Source: CAIKMD01 sp035605975
GTDB lineage: Bacteria; Pseudomonadota; Alphaproteobacteria; ATCC43930; CGMCC-115725
Length of the DNA stretch: 64,000 nt
Assembly (NCBI GenBank): GCA_035605975.1
Contig: DATNGG010000075.1
Span: 1-64,000, forward strand
Direction of reading: 5' to 3'
Position numbers and translations under genes: made by a program. The notes under the pieces were generated by a model. The model was not told the DNA's origin and did not search any database. It saw only the letters and a list, made by a program, of their open reading frames with translations. This document shows, piece by piece, positions 26,345 to 35,489 of the stretch. Within the stretch, counting starts at the first letter, position 1; the number at the start of each line of letters is the position of its first letter.

Positions 26345-27982
26345 TTATCCTTCCGGCTTATCCGGCCGGAACTTGGTCTCGGGCTTCAAACCCTTGCGCT
26401 TCTGCTGCGCACTGATCCGGCCGTTCTCGAGATAGCGGCCGGTTGCGGCGCGCTCAGCGGCCTGATCCCATTCCGGGAGCCAATCACCAAGGGAATAGCC
26501 GAACCACGGCGCCTCGGGGCGCAGCGCCGGCAGGCCGAGCTTTTCCCAGATCGCCTTGGCGCGCTCCATATATTCGCGCTTCGGCAAGGCCAGCGGCGGC
26601 ATGTCGCCTTTCGCCGTTGCATCCATCAGCAAACTCGAATCCTCGGCGGCATCGGATTCGCGCTGCGGCCCGTGGCCCATGCCGCGATGCGCCACCGCCT
26701 GCACATCCTCGATCGGGTTCATGCGATAGGCCATCGCCCAGAGGATCGCGTCGGCATTGTCGGGATCGATGTCCTCGGAGACGGCGATGGTGATCTTGCC
26801 CATATCGCCCTTGAAGAAAGCCGCGCCGTGGAGCGCGCGCCAAATCTCGGTGCGCGAGGTGCCTTTGGCGATCGAGATTACCGTAACGCGCAAAAGGCCG
26901 GTCAGCCTCTCGTGCAAGGAGACGCGCTTCACGCCCTTGATGCCGAGCGCATCGCGCAAATGCGCCAAAAACAGCGGCTCATAGGCGACGCGCTTGATGA
27001 CGGAGGATTCGGACGGCGCGACTTGGCTGATATAAGACGGGATGATCGCGTTGCGCCGATGGGTGATCGCTGTGACGCGCATCGGCATGTTGAATTCCTC
27101 GAGCGCCAGATGGCCGTGGCTTTCACCGAAGGGCGCCTCGGGCTCGACATATTCGGTATCGATGAGGCCCTCGATCACCACCTCGGCCTCGGCTGGAACC
27201 AGCAGATCGACGGTGCGCGCGCGCACGACATTGATCGGCGCGCCGGCAAGCCCGCCCGCGACCTTGAACTCGTCCATGTCGAGCGGCAGCTTCTGCGGCC
27301 CCATGAAGGCGACATAGGGCGGGCAGCCCAGGACGATGGCGCAGGGCATGGTCTTGTCGCCCCGCTTCTGATGTTTCAAATAATGCTGATAACCGCCGGC
27401 GCCGCCGACGCGTGTCGCCATGCGCACCACGAGCCGATCGGGCGCTTTCAGCGCCGCGCGATAGGTGCCCATGTTCTGGATGCGCGTATCGGGATCGCGG
27501 GTGATGACATTGGTCGCGGTGAGCGTCGGCGCCGCATCGAAGCCTGGGGTCGAGATCGGGATCGGCAGCGCATCGAGCCCGTGCCCCTCGCCCTGAAGCG
27601 CCTCGCCTTCGATCACCACCTCATGGCACGCCGCATTGTTGACGATGCGCGGCTCGACGGGATGCGCGATGGCGTTCTCCCATTTGCGGTCGATCGCCTC
27701 GACCGGCGCGCCCATCCCGGCGCTGTAGATTGCGCGATTGGCGGCGATCGCGCCGACGACGACCGGCATGTCGTATTTCCGGCCGCGGCCATCGACGATA
27801 TTGGTGAAGAGGAAGGCCTTGCGCTCTTCCTCCTTCATGCCGCCGACGAATTCCCAGCGCACCAGCGGATGGAGCTCCGAATCCTTGTCGATCCGCTCCG
27901 TCACCGTGACGAGCAGCCCCTGCTTCTTCAGCGTCTCGAGGTGATCGTGGAGATCGGGATAACCGCGTGCGGCCTCGCTCAC
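26345..27982 (-). CDS. UbiD-family decarboxylase
   Basis: 545 residues from GTG 27982, which overlaps the stop of the amidohydrolase upstream (GTGA), so the pair is translationally coupled. Family markers are VGGMKEEERKAFLFTNI, the MGTYRAAL segment, and the late core EYVEPEAPFGESHGHLALEE that holds the catalytic Glu of UbiD enzymes. UbiD proteins decarboxylate aromatic or unsaturated acids using prenylated FMN made by UbiX; no ubiX gene lies in the window. It is the last gene of the minus-strand string that begins with the Mo-hydroxylase. Confidence 0.9.
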   Translation of the reverse strand: MSEAARGYPDLHDHLETLKKQGLLVTVTERIDKDSELHPLVRWEFVGGMKEEERKAFLFTNIVDGRGRKYDMPVVVGAIAANRAIYSAGMGAPVEAIDRKWENAIAHPVEPRIVNNAACHEVVIEGEALQGEGHGLDALPIPISTPGFDAAPTLTATNVITRDPDTRIQNMGTYRAALKAPDRLVVRMATRVGGAGGYQHYLKHQKRGDKTMPCAIVLGCPPYVAFMGPQKLPLDMDEFKVAGGLAGAPINVVRARTVDLLVPAEAEVVIEGLIDTEYVEPEAPFGESHGHLALEEFNMPMRVTAITHRRNAIIPSYISQVAPSESSVIKRVAYEPLFLAHLRDALGIKGVKRVSLHERLTGLLRVTVISIAKGTSRTEIWRALHGAAFFKGDMGKITIAVSEDIDPDNADAILWAMAYRMNPIEDVQAVAHRGMGHGPQRESDAAEDSSLLMDATAKGDMPPLALPKREYMERAKAIWEKLGLPALRPEAPWFGYSLGDWLPEWDQAAERAATGRYLENGRISAQQKRKGLKPETKFRPDKPEG

Positions 27983-28980
27983 GATGCCGCTCCGCAGCTG
28001 CAATCCACCTTGAAGATTCGCGCCGCGGTCTCGCCGAGGATCGCCCGGCGCTCGGCAACAGTGAGCGGCGTATCCTCCACCACCTTCACCGGATCGGGAT
28101 CGCCGATCGGGAAGGGGAAATCCGAGCCGAGGCAGACTTTCTCGGCGCCGGCGACGTCGCAGAGATAGCGCAGCGCCCGCGGCTCGAACAGCACGCTGTC
28201 GAAATAGAGCTTCTTGAACTCGGCTTCGGCATCGCCGAATTCGCCTTTGTGGATGGTGTTGTTGCGCTTGAAGCGACCGAGCGCATAGGGCAGCGCCGCG
28301 CCGCCATGCGAGATCAGCAAGGACATGTTCGGATAGCGCGTCAGATGCCCCGCGAACATCAGCCGCGCCAGCGCGATCGAGGTGTCGGAGACGCGGCCAA
28401 CTGCGTTCATCAGGTCATAGTCTTTCACCCGGTCGTCGCCGCAGACGAACATCGGATGAACCATCAGCGTGACCTTATGCGCGTTGCACGCTTCCCAGAA
28501 CGGGTTGAGGTCGGGATCGTCGAGCTTGCCGAGCTGGCCCTTGGGCTGAGTGCCGATCATCACGCCGTGGAACCCCTGCCCCAGCGCCTCTTCGAGGACG
28601 CGCGCCGCCAGCACGCCGCTTTGCAGCGGCACGCAGGCCAAAGGCGCCAGCGCCGGCAGCGCCTTGATGTCTTTGAGCGTGCATTCATTCATGAAGCGGC
28701 ACCAATCCGCGCCTTCCTCGGGCGGCAGCTCGTAGCCGAAAATATCGAGCCAGGAGCCGACGAGCTGGCAGTCGACCCGCGCCTTGCCGAGCCATTCCTT
28801 GCGCTTGGCGAGATCGACCAGCAGCGGCCCGACCGGCCGCGTTTGCGGCAAGCCGCCGAAGCTGAAGCGCATGCCGGGCTTGTCGTTGATCACCTTGACC
28901 GAGGGAAAGAGCCGGCGCTGCGCGGCGAGGCCGTCGAGAAACGACGCCGGGACGTAATGGCCATGCGTGTCGATGTTCAA
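27979..28980 (-). CDS. Amidohydrolase (ACMSD-like metal-dependent decarboxylase)
   Basis: 333 residues. The N-terminus MNIDTHGHYVPASFLDGL carries the H-x-H-type metal motif of the ACMSD subfamily. Later ligands are HPMFVCGD, SHGGAALPYALGRF and the Asp of CLGSDFPFPIGDPDP. Family members such as aminocarboxymuconate-semialdehyde decarboxylase or gamma-resorcylate decarboxylase remove CO2 without a redox cofactor. It lies between an ABC transporter ATPase and UbiD in one string, so the pathway may contain two different decarboxylation steps. Confidence 0.88.
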   Translation of the reverse strand: MNIDTHGHYVPASFLDGLAAQRRLFPSVKVINDKPGMRFSFGGLPQTRPVGPLLVDLAKRKEWLGKARVDCQLVGSWLDIFGYELPPEEGADWCRFMNECTLKDIKALPALAPLACVPLQSGVLAARVLEEALGQGFHGVMIGTQPKGQLGKLDDPDLNPFWEACNAHKVTLMVHPMFVCGDDRVKDYDLMNAVGRVSDTSIALARLMFAGHLTRYPNMSLLISHGGAALPYALGRFKRNNTIHKGEFGDAEAEFKKLYFDSVLFEPRALRYLCDVAGAEKVCLGSDFPFPIGDPDPVKVVEDTPLTVAERRAILGETAARIFKVDCSCGAAS

Positions 28981-28994
28981 ATCCTATCTCCTCC

Positions 28995-29759
28995 TCATGC
29001 GGCAAGCTCGCCGGCCAACACCCGCAAAATGTCGGCGCGGACTCCCTCGCGTGTTGCTTGGTTCATGCTCGGATCGAGCGACGCCTCATAGGCGATCCGG
29101 GCCGGCCGCTCGAACACCAGGACACGGCTGCCGAGCCGCAGCGCTTCCTCGATCGAGTGGGTGATGAAAATACTCGTGGCCTGGGTCTCACGCAAGAGTT
29201 CCACCAGCTCGCTGCGCAGCGCATTGCCCGTCACCTCGTCGAGCGCCGAAAACGGCTCGTCGCACAGCAATATGTCGGGGCGCACCGCGAAAGCACGCGC
29301 GATCGAGACGCGCTGGCGCATGCCGCCCGAGAGGGCATGCGGATAGTCCTTGGCGTGGCCATCGAGGCCGAGCCGCTTCAGCCATGATTCGGCGAGATCG
29401 AGCCGCTCGGTGCGCGGCATCTTGTTGAGCTCGAGGCCCAGCGCGACATTCTCGATGGCGGTGCGCCACGGCATCAGCCGGTCGTTCTGGAAAACAATGC
29501 TGATCTTGCCGCGAAACCATTCGAACTCGGCAAATGGATCGTGTCCCTGGACCCGGACCGAGCCCGAGCTCGGGCGCAAGAGGCCCGACAGCAGGTTGAA
29601 GGTGGTGGATTTTCCGCAACCGGTCTTGCCAAGGATGATGACGAGCTCGCCGCGCTTGACGCTGAAGCTGAGATCGCGAATGGCTTCGAGCTCGGGCTCG
29701 CCCGCGCGCTCGAAAATCTTTCCAACATGGTCGAAGACGATTTCCGATGCGGCGCTCAC
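28995..29759 (-). CDS. NitT/TauT-type ABC transporter ATPase
   Basis: 254 residues from GTG 29759, which overlaps the permease stop (GTGA). Walker A is GKTGCGKST, signature LSGGMRQRV, Walker B ILLCDEPFSALDE. The compact length and the switch region IFITHSIEEALRLGSRVLVF fit SsuB/TauB/NitT-type ATPases. It powers the permease encoded immediately upstream. The gene is 14 bases from the amidohydrolase that follows. Confidence 0.92.
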   Translation of the reverse strand: MSAASEIVFDHVGKIFERAGEPELEAIRDLSFSVKRGELVIILGKTGCGKSTTFNLLSGLLRPSSGSVRVQGHDPFAEFEWFRGKISIVFQNDRLMPWRTAIENVALGLELNKMPRTERLDLAESWLKRLGLDGHAKDYPHALSGGMRQRVSIARAFAVRPDILLCDEPFSALDEVTGNALRSELVELLRETQATSIFITHSIEEALRLGSRVLVFERPARIAYEASLDPSMNQATREGVRADILRVLAGELAA

Positions 29760-30553
29760 AGGCTCCGCTCCGAGGCGGGACGATAGCGCAGCATCCACGT
29801 CTCAAGCAGCGTCAGGAGCCGCTGCACCACCAACACGAAGCAGACCAGCACCAATGTCCAGGCGATCGCGCCGGCCATGTCGAAGAGCTGCTGCTGCTGC
29901 AACAGCTCGTAGCCGATGCCGCCGGTCGCGCCCACCAGCTCCGCCACCACGGCGACGCGCGAGGCGTTGCCGAGATTGACCTTCCACGCGGTCAAAATGC
30001 CCGGCACCACGGTCGGCAGCACCAGAACGCGCAGAAGGTCGAGCTTGCGGGGCCGGAATGACAAGGTCATCTCCAGCAGATCCTTCGACATCGAGCGATA
30101 GGCGTCGAGCACCTGAAAGCTGAAGGCCGGCAAAGTCGTCATCACAATGATGAAGAAGATGCGGAACTCGATGCCCTTGAACCAGATGATCGAGATAACC
30201 ACCCAGGAAAGCGCGGGAATCCCCTGATCGAAATTCAACAGCGGAAAGGCATAGCGATAGAAGCGCTCCGACCGTCCCATCAGAAACGCCAGCAACGCGC
30301 CGAGCAGGAAAGCGCCCGCCAATCCGGCAAGGATGCGGGCGAAGGTCGCGGCGGCGTCGCCGATCGGGCCGGTCGCCGCGAAAATATCGGCAAAACGCGT
30401 GGCGATCGCGGGCAGCGGCGGGAAGAGGAAGGGCGGAAAGAAATACGACGCGATCTGCCAAATGATCGCCAAGCCCACAACCGCGACAGCGCCCTCGATC
30501 CGAAAATCCGTGAAGCCGAGCCTCAGGCGGCGCGCGGCCGGCCGGCCGCGCAT
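29756..30553 (-). CDS. NitT/TauT-type ABC transporter permease
   Basis: 265 residues, about six membrane segments, with the SsuC/TauC-type architecture. The EAA-like loop is around YRSMSKDLLEMTLSFRPRKLDLLRVLVLPTVV. The pattern GNASRVAVVAELVGATGGIGYELLQQ near the C-terminus is typical of the family. Its ATG overlaps the stop of the binding-protein gene by one base (TAATG). It imports an unknown, probably anionic, organic substrate. Confidence 0.91.
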   Translation of the reverse strand: MRGRPAARRLRLGFTDFRIEGAVAVVGLAIIWQIASYFFPPFLFPPLPAIATRFADIFAATGPIGDAAATFARILAGLAGAFLLGALLAFLMGRSERFYRYAFPLLNFDQGIPALSWVVISIIWFKGIEFRIFFIIVMTTLPAFSFQVLDAYRSMSKDLLEMTLSFRPRKLDLLRVLVLPTVVPGILTAWKVNLGNASRVAVVAELVGATGGIGYELLQQQQLFDMAGAIAWTLVLVCFVLVVQRLLTLLETWMLRYRPASERSL

Positions 30554-31542
30554 TAGTTCATCGCCCCCTTATAGATCGAGTCGGCGCTCGGCTCGCTCGG
30601 CAGGTAGTTGAGCGACCGTCCGGCGCGATAGACCGCCTTGATCTCGTTCTCGAGTTTGCCGGCCGGCTCGACATTCATGCCGAGGCGCCGATTGTTTTTG
30701 ATGAGGTTGGCGATCGCCTTGAGATCGGCCGGGCTCGCCTTGGGCGCGATCAGCGGCGCCGCTTCCGTCGGATGCGCGGCGACCCAATCGCCGGCGGCTC
30801 TGTAGGTATGGTAGAGCTTCGCCGCCAGATCCTCATGCTGATGGATCCAGTCGCGATGAGCGGCGACGCCGAGATAGGGGATATGCGTGCCGCCGGCGAA
30901 TTTCTGCCATTGCGCCGTGATGTGGAGATCGAGCGTCCGAAGATCGGGCTTCTTTTCCATCAGCAACGTATAGGCCGGCTCCCAGAGCTGCACCGCATCG
31001 GCACGGTTGGCGAGCGCATAGCCGACGAGACCGGCGGTCGCGGTGTTGAGCACCTTGACGCTGCTGGGATCGAGCCCCTGTTGCTTCGCTAGCCATTCGA
31101 ACATCGCATAATTGGTCGTGCCCTTGGCGGCCGCCATCTGCTTTCCGCGCAGATCCGCGACGCTCTTGATCGCCGGATCCTGCGTCACCACCGCGCCCCA
31201 ATAGTCGAAAAGATTGAACAGATAGGCGACCTTCACGCCGCGCGTGTCGGCAAGCCCGAGCGTCAACACCGCAGCGCTGCCGCCCAATTGAAACTCGCCC
31301 GAGTTGAATTGTGCGGCGTAAGCATCGGGCGTGCGCTCGGCGAAAGTGATATCGAGCCCATCCGCCTGATCGAATTTCTGCTGCTTGATGACGCCGGGCA
31401 GCACCGCGCCCAAGGAGGGCGGGCTGAAGATGACGATGGTGAGGGGCGTCGGCGAAGCGGCGCGGGCGGACGGCACCGCCGCCGCCAATGCCAAAAGGCA
31501 GATCGAAGCCCGAACACAATATCGGAACGACACGGCTTTCAT
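30553..31542 (-). CDS. NMT1/ThiY-type solute-binding protein
   Basis: 329 residues with a signal peptide (ASICLLALAAAVPSARA). The periplasmic type 2 fold is seen in LTIVIFSPPSLGAVLPGVIKQQ, DITFAERTPDAYAAQFNSGEFQLGGSAA and DLRGKQMAAAKGTTNYAMFEWL. It feeds the permease and ATPase encoded next. It is clearly different from the six binding proteins further along the window. The Mo-hydroxylase large subunit gene lies 33 bases upstream, so the transporter and the hydroxylase probably share a message and a substrate. Confidence 0.9.
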   Translation of the reverse strand: MKAVSFRYCVRASICLLALAAAVPSARAASPTPLTIVIFSPPSLGAVLPGVIKQQKFDQADGLDITFAERTPDAYAAQFNSGEFQLGGSAAVLTLGLADTRGVKVAYLFNLFDYWGAVVTQDPAIKSVADLRGKQMAAAKGTTNYAMFEWLAKQQGLDPSSVKVLNTATAGLVGYALANRADAVQLWEPAYTLLMEKKPDLRTLDLHITAQWQKFAGGTHIPYLGVAAHRDWIHQHEDLAAKLYHTYRAAGDWVAAHPTEAAPLIAPKASPADLKAIANLIKNNRRLGMNVEPAGKLENEIKAVYRAGRSLNYLPSEPSADSIYKGAMN

Positions 31543-31575
31543 CGAACGCTCCTTCCCTGTTCCTATGGCGAATTT

Positions 31576-33969
31576 TTATCTCGTCTTTTCCGCCCCGGCG
31601 ATGAGATCGCTCAAAAGCGAGGGCGTCATCGGCACTTCCGCGACCGCGAGCCCGAGCGGCACCAGCGCGTCGTTGACGGCACAGGATATCGCCGCCGGCG
31701 CGCCAAGATAACCCGCCTCGCCCGACCCTTTCTGGCCGAAGGCGGTCAGCGGCGAGGGCGTGCAATGATCGACGACCTTGACGTCGGGCACTTCATGCGC
31801 CGACGGCAGAAGATAATCCATGAAAGTGCCGCTGAGGAACTGGCCGGTCTCGTCATAGCGGAACCGCTCATAGAGCGCCGCGCCGATGCCATGAGCGACG
31901 CCGCCATAGGTCATGCCGTGAACGATGTCGGGATTGATCATCACGCCGCAATCATGGCCGACGAGATAAGGCCCGAGCGCGACCTGGCCGGTGATGCGAT
32001 CGATTTCGGCATAGACCACATGCGTCTCGAAGGCGTAGCACGGATACATCTGCACGCGGCCATCGGCGGTCGGCAAGGCGCCGCCGGTCGGCACTTCGAG
32101 CACATGCTGGGCCTGCAGGCCGGGCTCCATGCCCGGAGGCAATTCGTGGAACTTGCGATGCGCGATCTCGGCGATGCCCTCCCACGAGACTTGCCGGGCG
32201 GGATCGCCGCGCAGCCGCACCACGCCTTCGGCATAGTCGACCTCTTCGGGTGTCGCGCCGAGCTTGTGAGCGCCGATGGCGATGATGGCCGCTTTGAGCT
32301 TTTTCGCAGCGCCCGCCGCGGCGCCGCCCAGCATGATCGCCATCCGGCTGCCGACAGGACTGTTCGACGGCAGAGCGCCGAGCGAATCCGCACGGACGAC
32401 GCGGATGGTTTCGGGATCGCGCTCGAGGATCTCGCCGGCCACGGTCGAGGCCAAGGTCTCGTGCCCCTGCCCCGAGGACGACGTATTCATCGTGACGACC
32501 ACGGCGCCGTAGAGATCGACCTTGATCGAGCAGCCCTCCATCCAGGTCGTGGTCTCGTTCTTGGGGTTGAACAGCGGCTCGAAGGCTGAGTTGCCGCCCG
32601 AGGGCTCGAGGCAGCAGGCGATGCCGATGCCGGCGAGCTTGCCTGCGGCGCGTGCCGCATCGCGGCGTTTCACCAATGCCGCGTAATCGGCGCCGGTGAG
32701 TGCCTTCTCCAGCACGGCGTGATAGTCGCCGCTGTCATAGGTGCTGCCCGACGGGATGGTGTAGGGAAATTCCTCGGCGCGGATGAGATTGGCGCGGCGC
32801 AGCGCAATCCGATCCATGCCGAGCCGCTGGGCGATGCGGTCGATCGTAGTCTCGAGCGCGAAATTCGTCGGCGATTGGCCGAAGCCGCGCACCGCCTCTT
32901 GCGGCGTCTTGTTGGTGGTGACGCTGATCGCCTCGTATTCGACGCTGTTGACGCGGTAAGGACCGCAGATCGCGCCGACCGGCTTGCCCAATTGCAGCGG
33001 CGCCCGGCCGGCATGTGCGCCGCAATCATCGAGCGCGCGGATCTTGAGCGAGCGCACGATGCCGTCCTTGGTAAAGGCCGCCTCGATATCGAAGATGCGG
33101 TCGGGACCTTGCGCATCGCCGCCGCGCATATTCTCAAGCCGGTCCTCCACCAGCCGCACCGGCGCGCCGAGGCGGCGCGCGAGATAGCCGACAAGGATCG
33201 AATGCTTCAGGCCGCGCTTGACGCCGTAGGAGCCGCCGACATCGACATCGAAATGGACGCGCACCGCGTTGCCCGGAAGACGCAGCGCGCGCGCGAGCTG
33301 ATCGGGATATTTCGGCATCTGGACCGAGGCCCAAACATCGAGCAGCTGGCTCGCCGGGTTCCAATCCGCGACGACGCCGAAAGTCTCGATCGGCACGGTC
33401 GAGCTGCGATGCCAGCGCGCGCGCAACGACAGGCGATCATCGGCCGCGGCAAAATCCGCGGCGACGGGACCCCAGGTCCATTTGTGGCGGAAGAGAACAT
33501 TGGAGCCGTGTTCGGGATGGACTACTGGCGCATCCGGGCGAATCGCGGCTTCGGGATCGACCACCGGCTCGAGCGGCTCGTAATCGACCTCGACCAGCTC
33601 GGCCGCGTCCTCGGCGAGCGCGCGGCTCTCCGCAACCACGGCCGCGACCCACTCGCCGACATAGCGCGCCATCCCATGCGCGAGCGGATAACGTTTGAGC
33701 TTCGGCGCATCGAGACCGCTCATCATCGCCTCGGTCGCGGCGGCAAGATCGGCGCCGGTTACGACCGCGGAGACACCGGGCAGCGCCAGCGCCACCTTCG
33801 CATCGATGCCGCGAATGCGCGCGAAGGGATAGGGACTCGCCACCAGCGCGACATGCAGCATTCCCGGAAGCGCGACATCGGCGACGAAGCGTCCCGAGCC
33901 GGCAACGAAGCGGCGATGCTCCTTGGCCCGGCGCTTCTTGGCGATATAGCGGAATTGCGTCTCAGCCAC
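31576..33969 (-). CDS. Molybdenum hydroxylase large subunit (XDH/CoxL family)
   Basis: 797 residues binding the molybdopterin cofactor. The C-terminus holds the conserved Glu in GQKGSGEAGYLGAPAAISCAVNDAL, the base of the family. The segment corresponding to the CO-dehydrogenase active loop reads ACCLEPSGGNSAFEP, not the AYxCSFR motif of true form I CoxL, so CO oxidation is unlikely. The VRGFGQSPTNFALE segment is typical. It probably hydroxylates an aromatic or N-heterocyclic ring carbon. Its start overlaps the 2Fe-2S subunit stop by eight bases. Confidence 0.91.
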   Translation of the reverse strand: MAETQFRYIAKKRRAKEHRRFVAGSGRFVADVALPGMLHVALVASPYPFARIRGIDAKVALALPGVSAVVTGADLAAATEAMMSGLDAPKLKRYPLAHGMARYVGEWVAAVVAESRALAEDAAELVEVDYEPLEPVVDPEAAIRPDAPVVHPEHGSNVLFRHKWTWGPVAADFAAADDRLSLRARWHRSSTVPIETFGVVADWNPASQLLDVWASVQMPKYPDQLARALRLPGNAVRVHFDVDVGGSYGVKRGLKHSILVGYLARRLGAPVRLVEDRLENMRGGDAQGPDRIFDIEAAFTKDGIVRSLKIRALDDCGAHAGRAPLQLGKPVGAICGPYRVNSVEYEAISVTTNKTPQEAVRGFGQSPTNFALETTIDRIAQRLGMDRIALRRANLIRAEEFPYTIPSGSTYDSGDYHAVLEKALTGADYAALVKRRDAARAAGKLAGIGIACCLEPSGGNSAFEPLFNPKNETTTWMEGCSIKVDLYGAVVVTMNTSSSGQGHETLASTVAGEILERDPETIRVVRADSLGALPSNSPVGSRMAIMLGGAAAGAAKKLKAAIIAIGAHKLGATPEEVDYAEGVVRLRGDPARQVSWEGIAEIAHRKFHELPPGMEPGLQAQHVLEVPTGGALPTADGRVQMYPCYAFETHVVYAEIDRITGQVALGPYLVGHDCGVMINPDIVHGMTYGGVAHGIGAALYERFRYDETGQFLSGTFMDYLLPSAHEVPDVKVVDHCTPSPLTAFGQKGSGEAGYLGAPAAISCAVNDALVPLGLAVAEVPMTPSLLSDLIAGAEKTR

Positions 33970-34465
33970 GGCTCGGCTCCGGCCGGTTGAGGCCGCTCAT
34001 ACGCTGCGCGGCGAGCTTCACCGCGTCGATGATCTGCTTGTAGCCGGTGCAGCGGCAGAGATTGCCGCCGATCGCCTCGCGAATATCCTCATCCGACGGC
34101 GCCGATTCCTTTAAGAGCAGCGCATGCGCCGCAATCAGCATGCCGGGCGTGCAGAAGCCGCATTGCAGCGCGTGCGTCTCCCAGAAGCAATCCTGCAGCA
34201 CACTCAAGCCGCCGGGCTCCGGCGCCAGGCCCTCGACCGTGGTGATCTGCGCGCCATCGGCCTGCACCGCGAACATCAGACAGGAACGGATCGCGCGGCC
34301 ATCGAGCAGAACCGAGCAGGCGCCGCACACGCCGTGCTCGCAGCCCGTATGCGTGCCGGTCAAGCGCAGCTCGTCGCGCAGGAAATCGACGAGCGTCTGC
34401 CGCGCCGGCACGCGGCCGCGGCGCGGCCGGCCATTGACGATGAGCGAAATCTCGTGCTCCGACAT
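33962..34465 (-). CDS. Molybdenum hydroxylase 2Fe-2S subunit
   Basis: 167 residues from the ATG at 34465, one base from the stop of the FAD subunit gene. The two iron-sulfur clusters are complete: the plant-ferredoxin-type set in GCEHGVCGACSVLLDG with Cys in RSCLMF, and the alpha-helical set in QCGFCTPGML and GGNLCRCTGYKQI. It passes electrons from the Mo centre to the FAD subunit. Gene order FAD, 2Fe-2S, Mo is the order seen in coxMSL and in many aromatic hydroxylases. Confidence 0.93.
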   Translation of the reverse strand: MSEHEISLIVNGRPRRGRVPARQTLVDFLRDELRLTGTHTGCEHGVCGACSVLLDGRAIRSCLMFAVQADGAQITTVEGLAPEPGGLSVLQDCFWETHALQCGFCTPGMLIAAHALLLKESAPSDEDIREAIGGNLCRCTGYKQIIDAVKLAAQRMSGLNRPEPSRG

Positions 34466-34466
34466 G

Positions 34467-35351
34467 CTAAACCCTCGGCCCCAAAGCCTCGTCGCGCGCC
34501 ATCTCGATCGCGCGCACCGCGAGCACGCCGGCAACGCGCCGGCGGTAATCGGCGGAGGCATGCGCGTCGGTGATCGGATCGAGCGCCGCCTCGACCGCGC
34601 GCGACGCGGCGGCAAGGTCCCCCGGCTCGAGCCGCGTGCCGACGAGCCGCGCCTCCGCCGCATCGAAGCGCCTGGGCGCGGGCTCGGCACCGCCGATGGC
34701 GAGGGCGAGCCGGCGGCAGACGCGGTCGGTATCGAGGGCAAGCTGGCACGACGCCGCGACCAGCGCGAAATCGCTGCGCCGGAGACTCATCTCCTCGAAG
34801 CCGGTGCCGATCCGGCCGGTGTCGCGCCACACCGGGAAGCGCACCCGCGTCAGGCATTCCTCTGTCGAAAGCACCGTCGTCATGGCGCCGAGAAAGAATT
34901 CGGCGATCGGAACCACGCGCTCGCCCTTGCTCGAGCGCAGGACGAGCTCGGCATCGAGGGTGCGCGCGACGAGGCCGATTTCGGCGGCGGGATCGGCATT
35001 GGCGAGGCTGCCGCCAATCGTGCCGCGATTGCGCGTCTGCGGATGCCCGACCATGCGCAGCCCCTTGGCGAGAAGCGGCAGGCGGCGGGCAAGCGCGGGG
35101 TCGGCGAGCGCATCGGCCTGGCGCGTGGCGGCGCCGATTGCGAGGCTTTGCGTCTCGTCCGCGATGCCCTGAATGTCGGCGATGCCGGCGATGTCCACGA
35201 CCAGCGCCGGGCGCGCGAGCCGCATGGCGAGGAGTGGAACGAGAGTCTGGCCGCCGGCGATGATCTTGCCGTCACCCGCCGCGCCATCGAGCAGCCGGCA
35301 GGCCTCCGCAACCGATTGCGCGCGCACATAATCGAAATCGGCGGCTTTCAT
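34467..35351 (-). CDS. Molybdenum hydroxylase FAD subunit (CoxM-like)
   Basis: 294 residues. The FAD-binding motifs of the family are both intact: GKIIAGGQTLVPLLAMRLARP near the N-terminus, and NRGTIGGSLANADPAAE in the middle. The C-terminal CO_deh_flav_C domain follows. It is the first gene of the minus-strand string reaching to UbiD at 26345. No promoter is clear in the 138 bases upstream (35352-35489). Confidence 0.92.
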   Translation of the reverse strand: MKAADFDYVRAQSVAEACRLLDGAAGDGKIIAGGQTLVPLLAMRLARPALVVDIAGIADIQGIADETQSLAIGAATRQADALADPALARRLPLLAKGLRMVGHPQTRNRGTIGGSLANADPAAEIGLVARTLDAELVLRSSKGERVVPIAEFFLGAMTTVLSTEECLTRVRFPVWRDTGRIGTGFEEMSLRRSDFALVAASCQLALDTDRVCRRLALAIGGAEPAPRRFDAAEARLVGTRLEPGDLAAASRAVEAALDPITDAHASADYRRRVAGVLAVRAIEMARDEALGPRV

Positions 35352-35489
35352 GGCGCTGCCCCGCCGCGATCAGTGCGAGGTGCGGCGTTTCGCCGCGGCG
35401 AAACGCCCGAGCGGCGCCGAAAGAGCTTCGGCCACGGGACGGAATTTTGTCATCACGATCAACCTTTATTGCACGGCGACGGAGCGCCC

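Noticed and set aside
31576..35351. Aerobic carbon monoxide dehydrogenase (coxMSL)
   Set aside because: Gene order fits, but the active-site loop of the large subunit does not carry the AYxCSFR motif of CO-oxidising enzymes; a ring hydroxylase is more likely.
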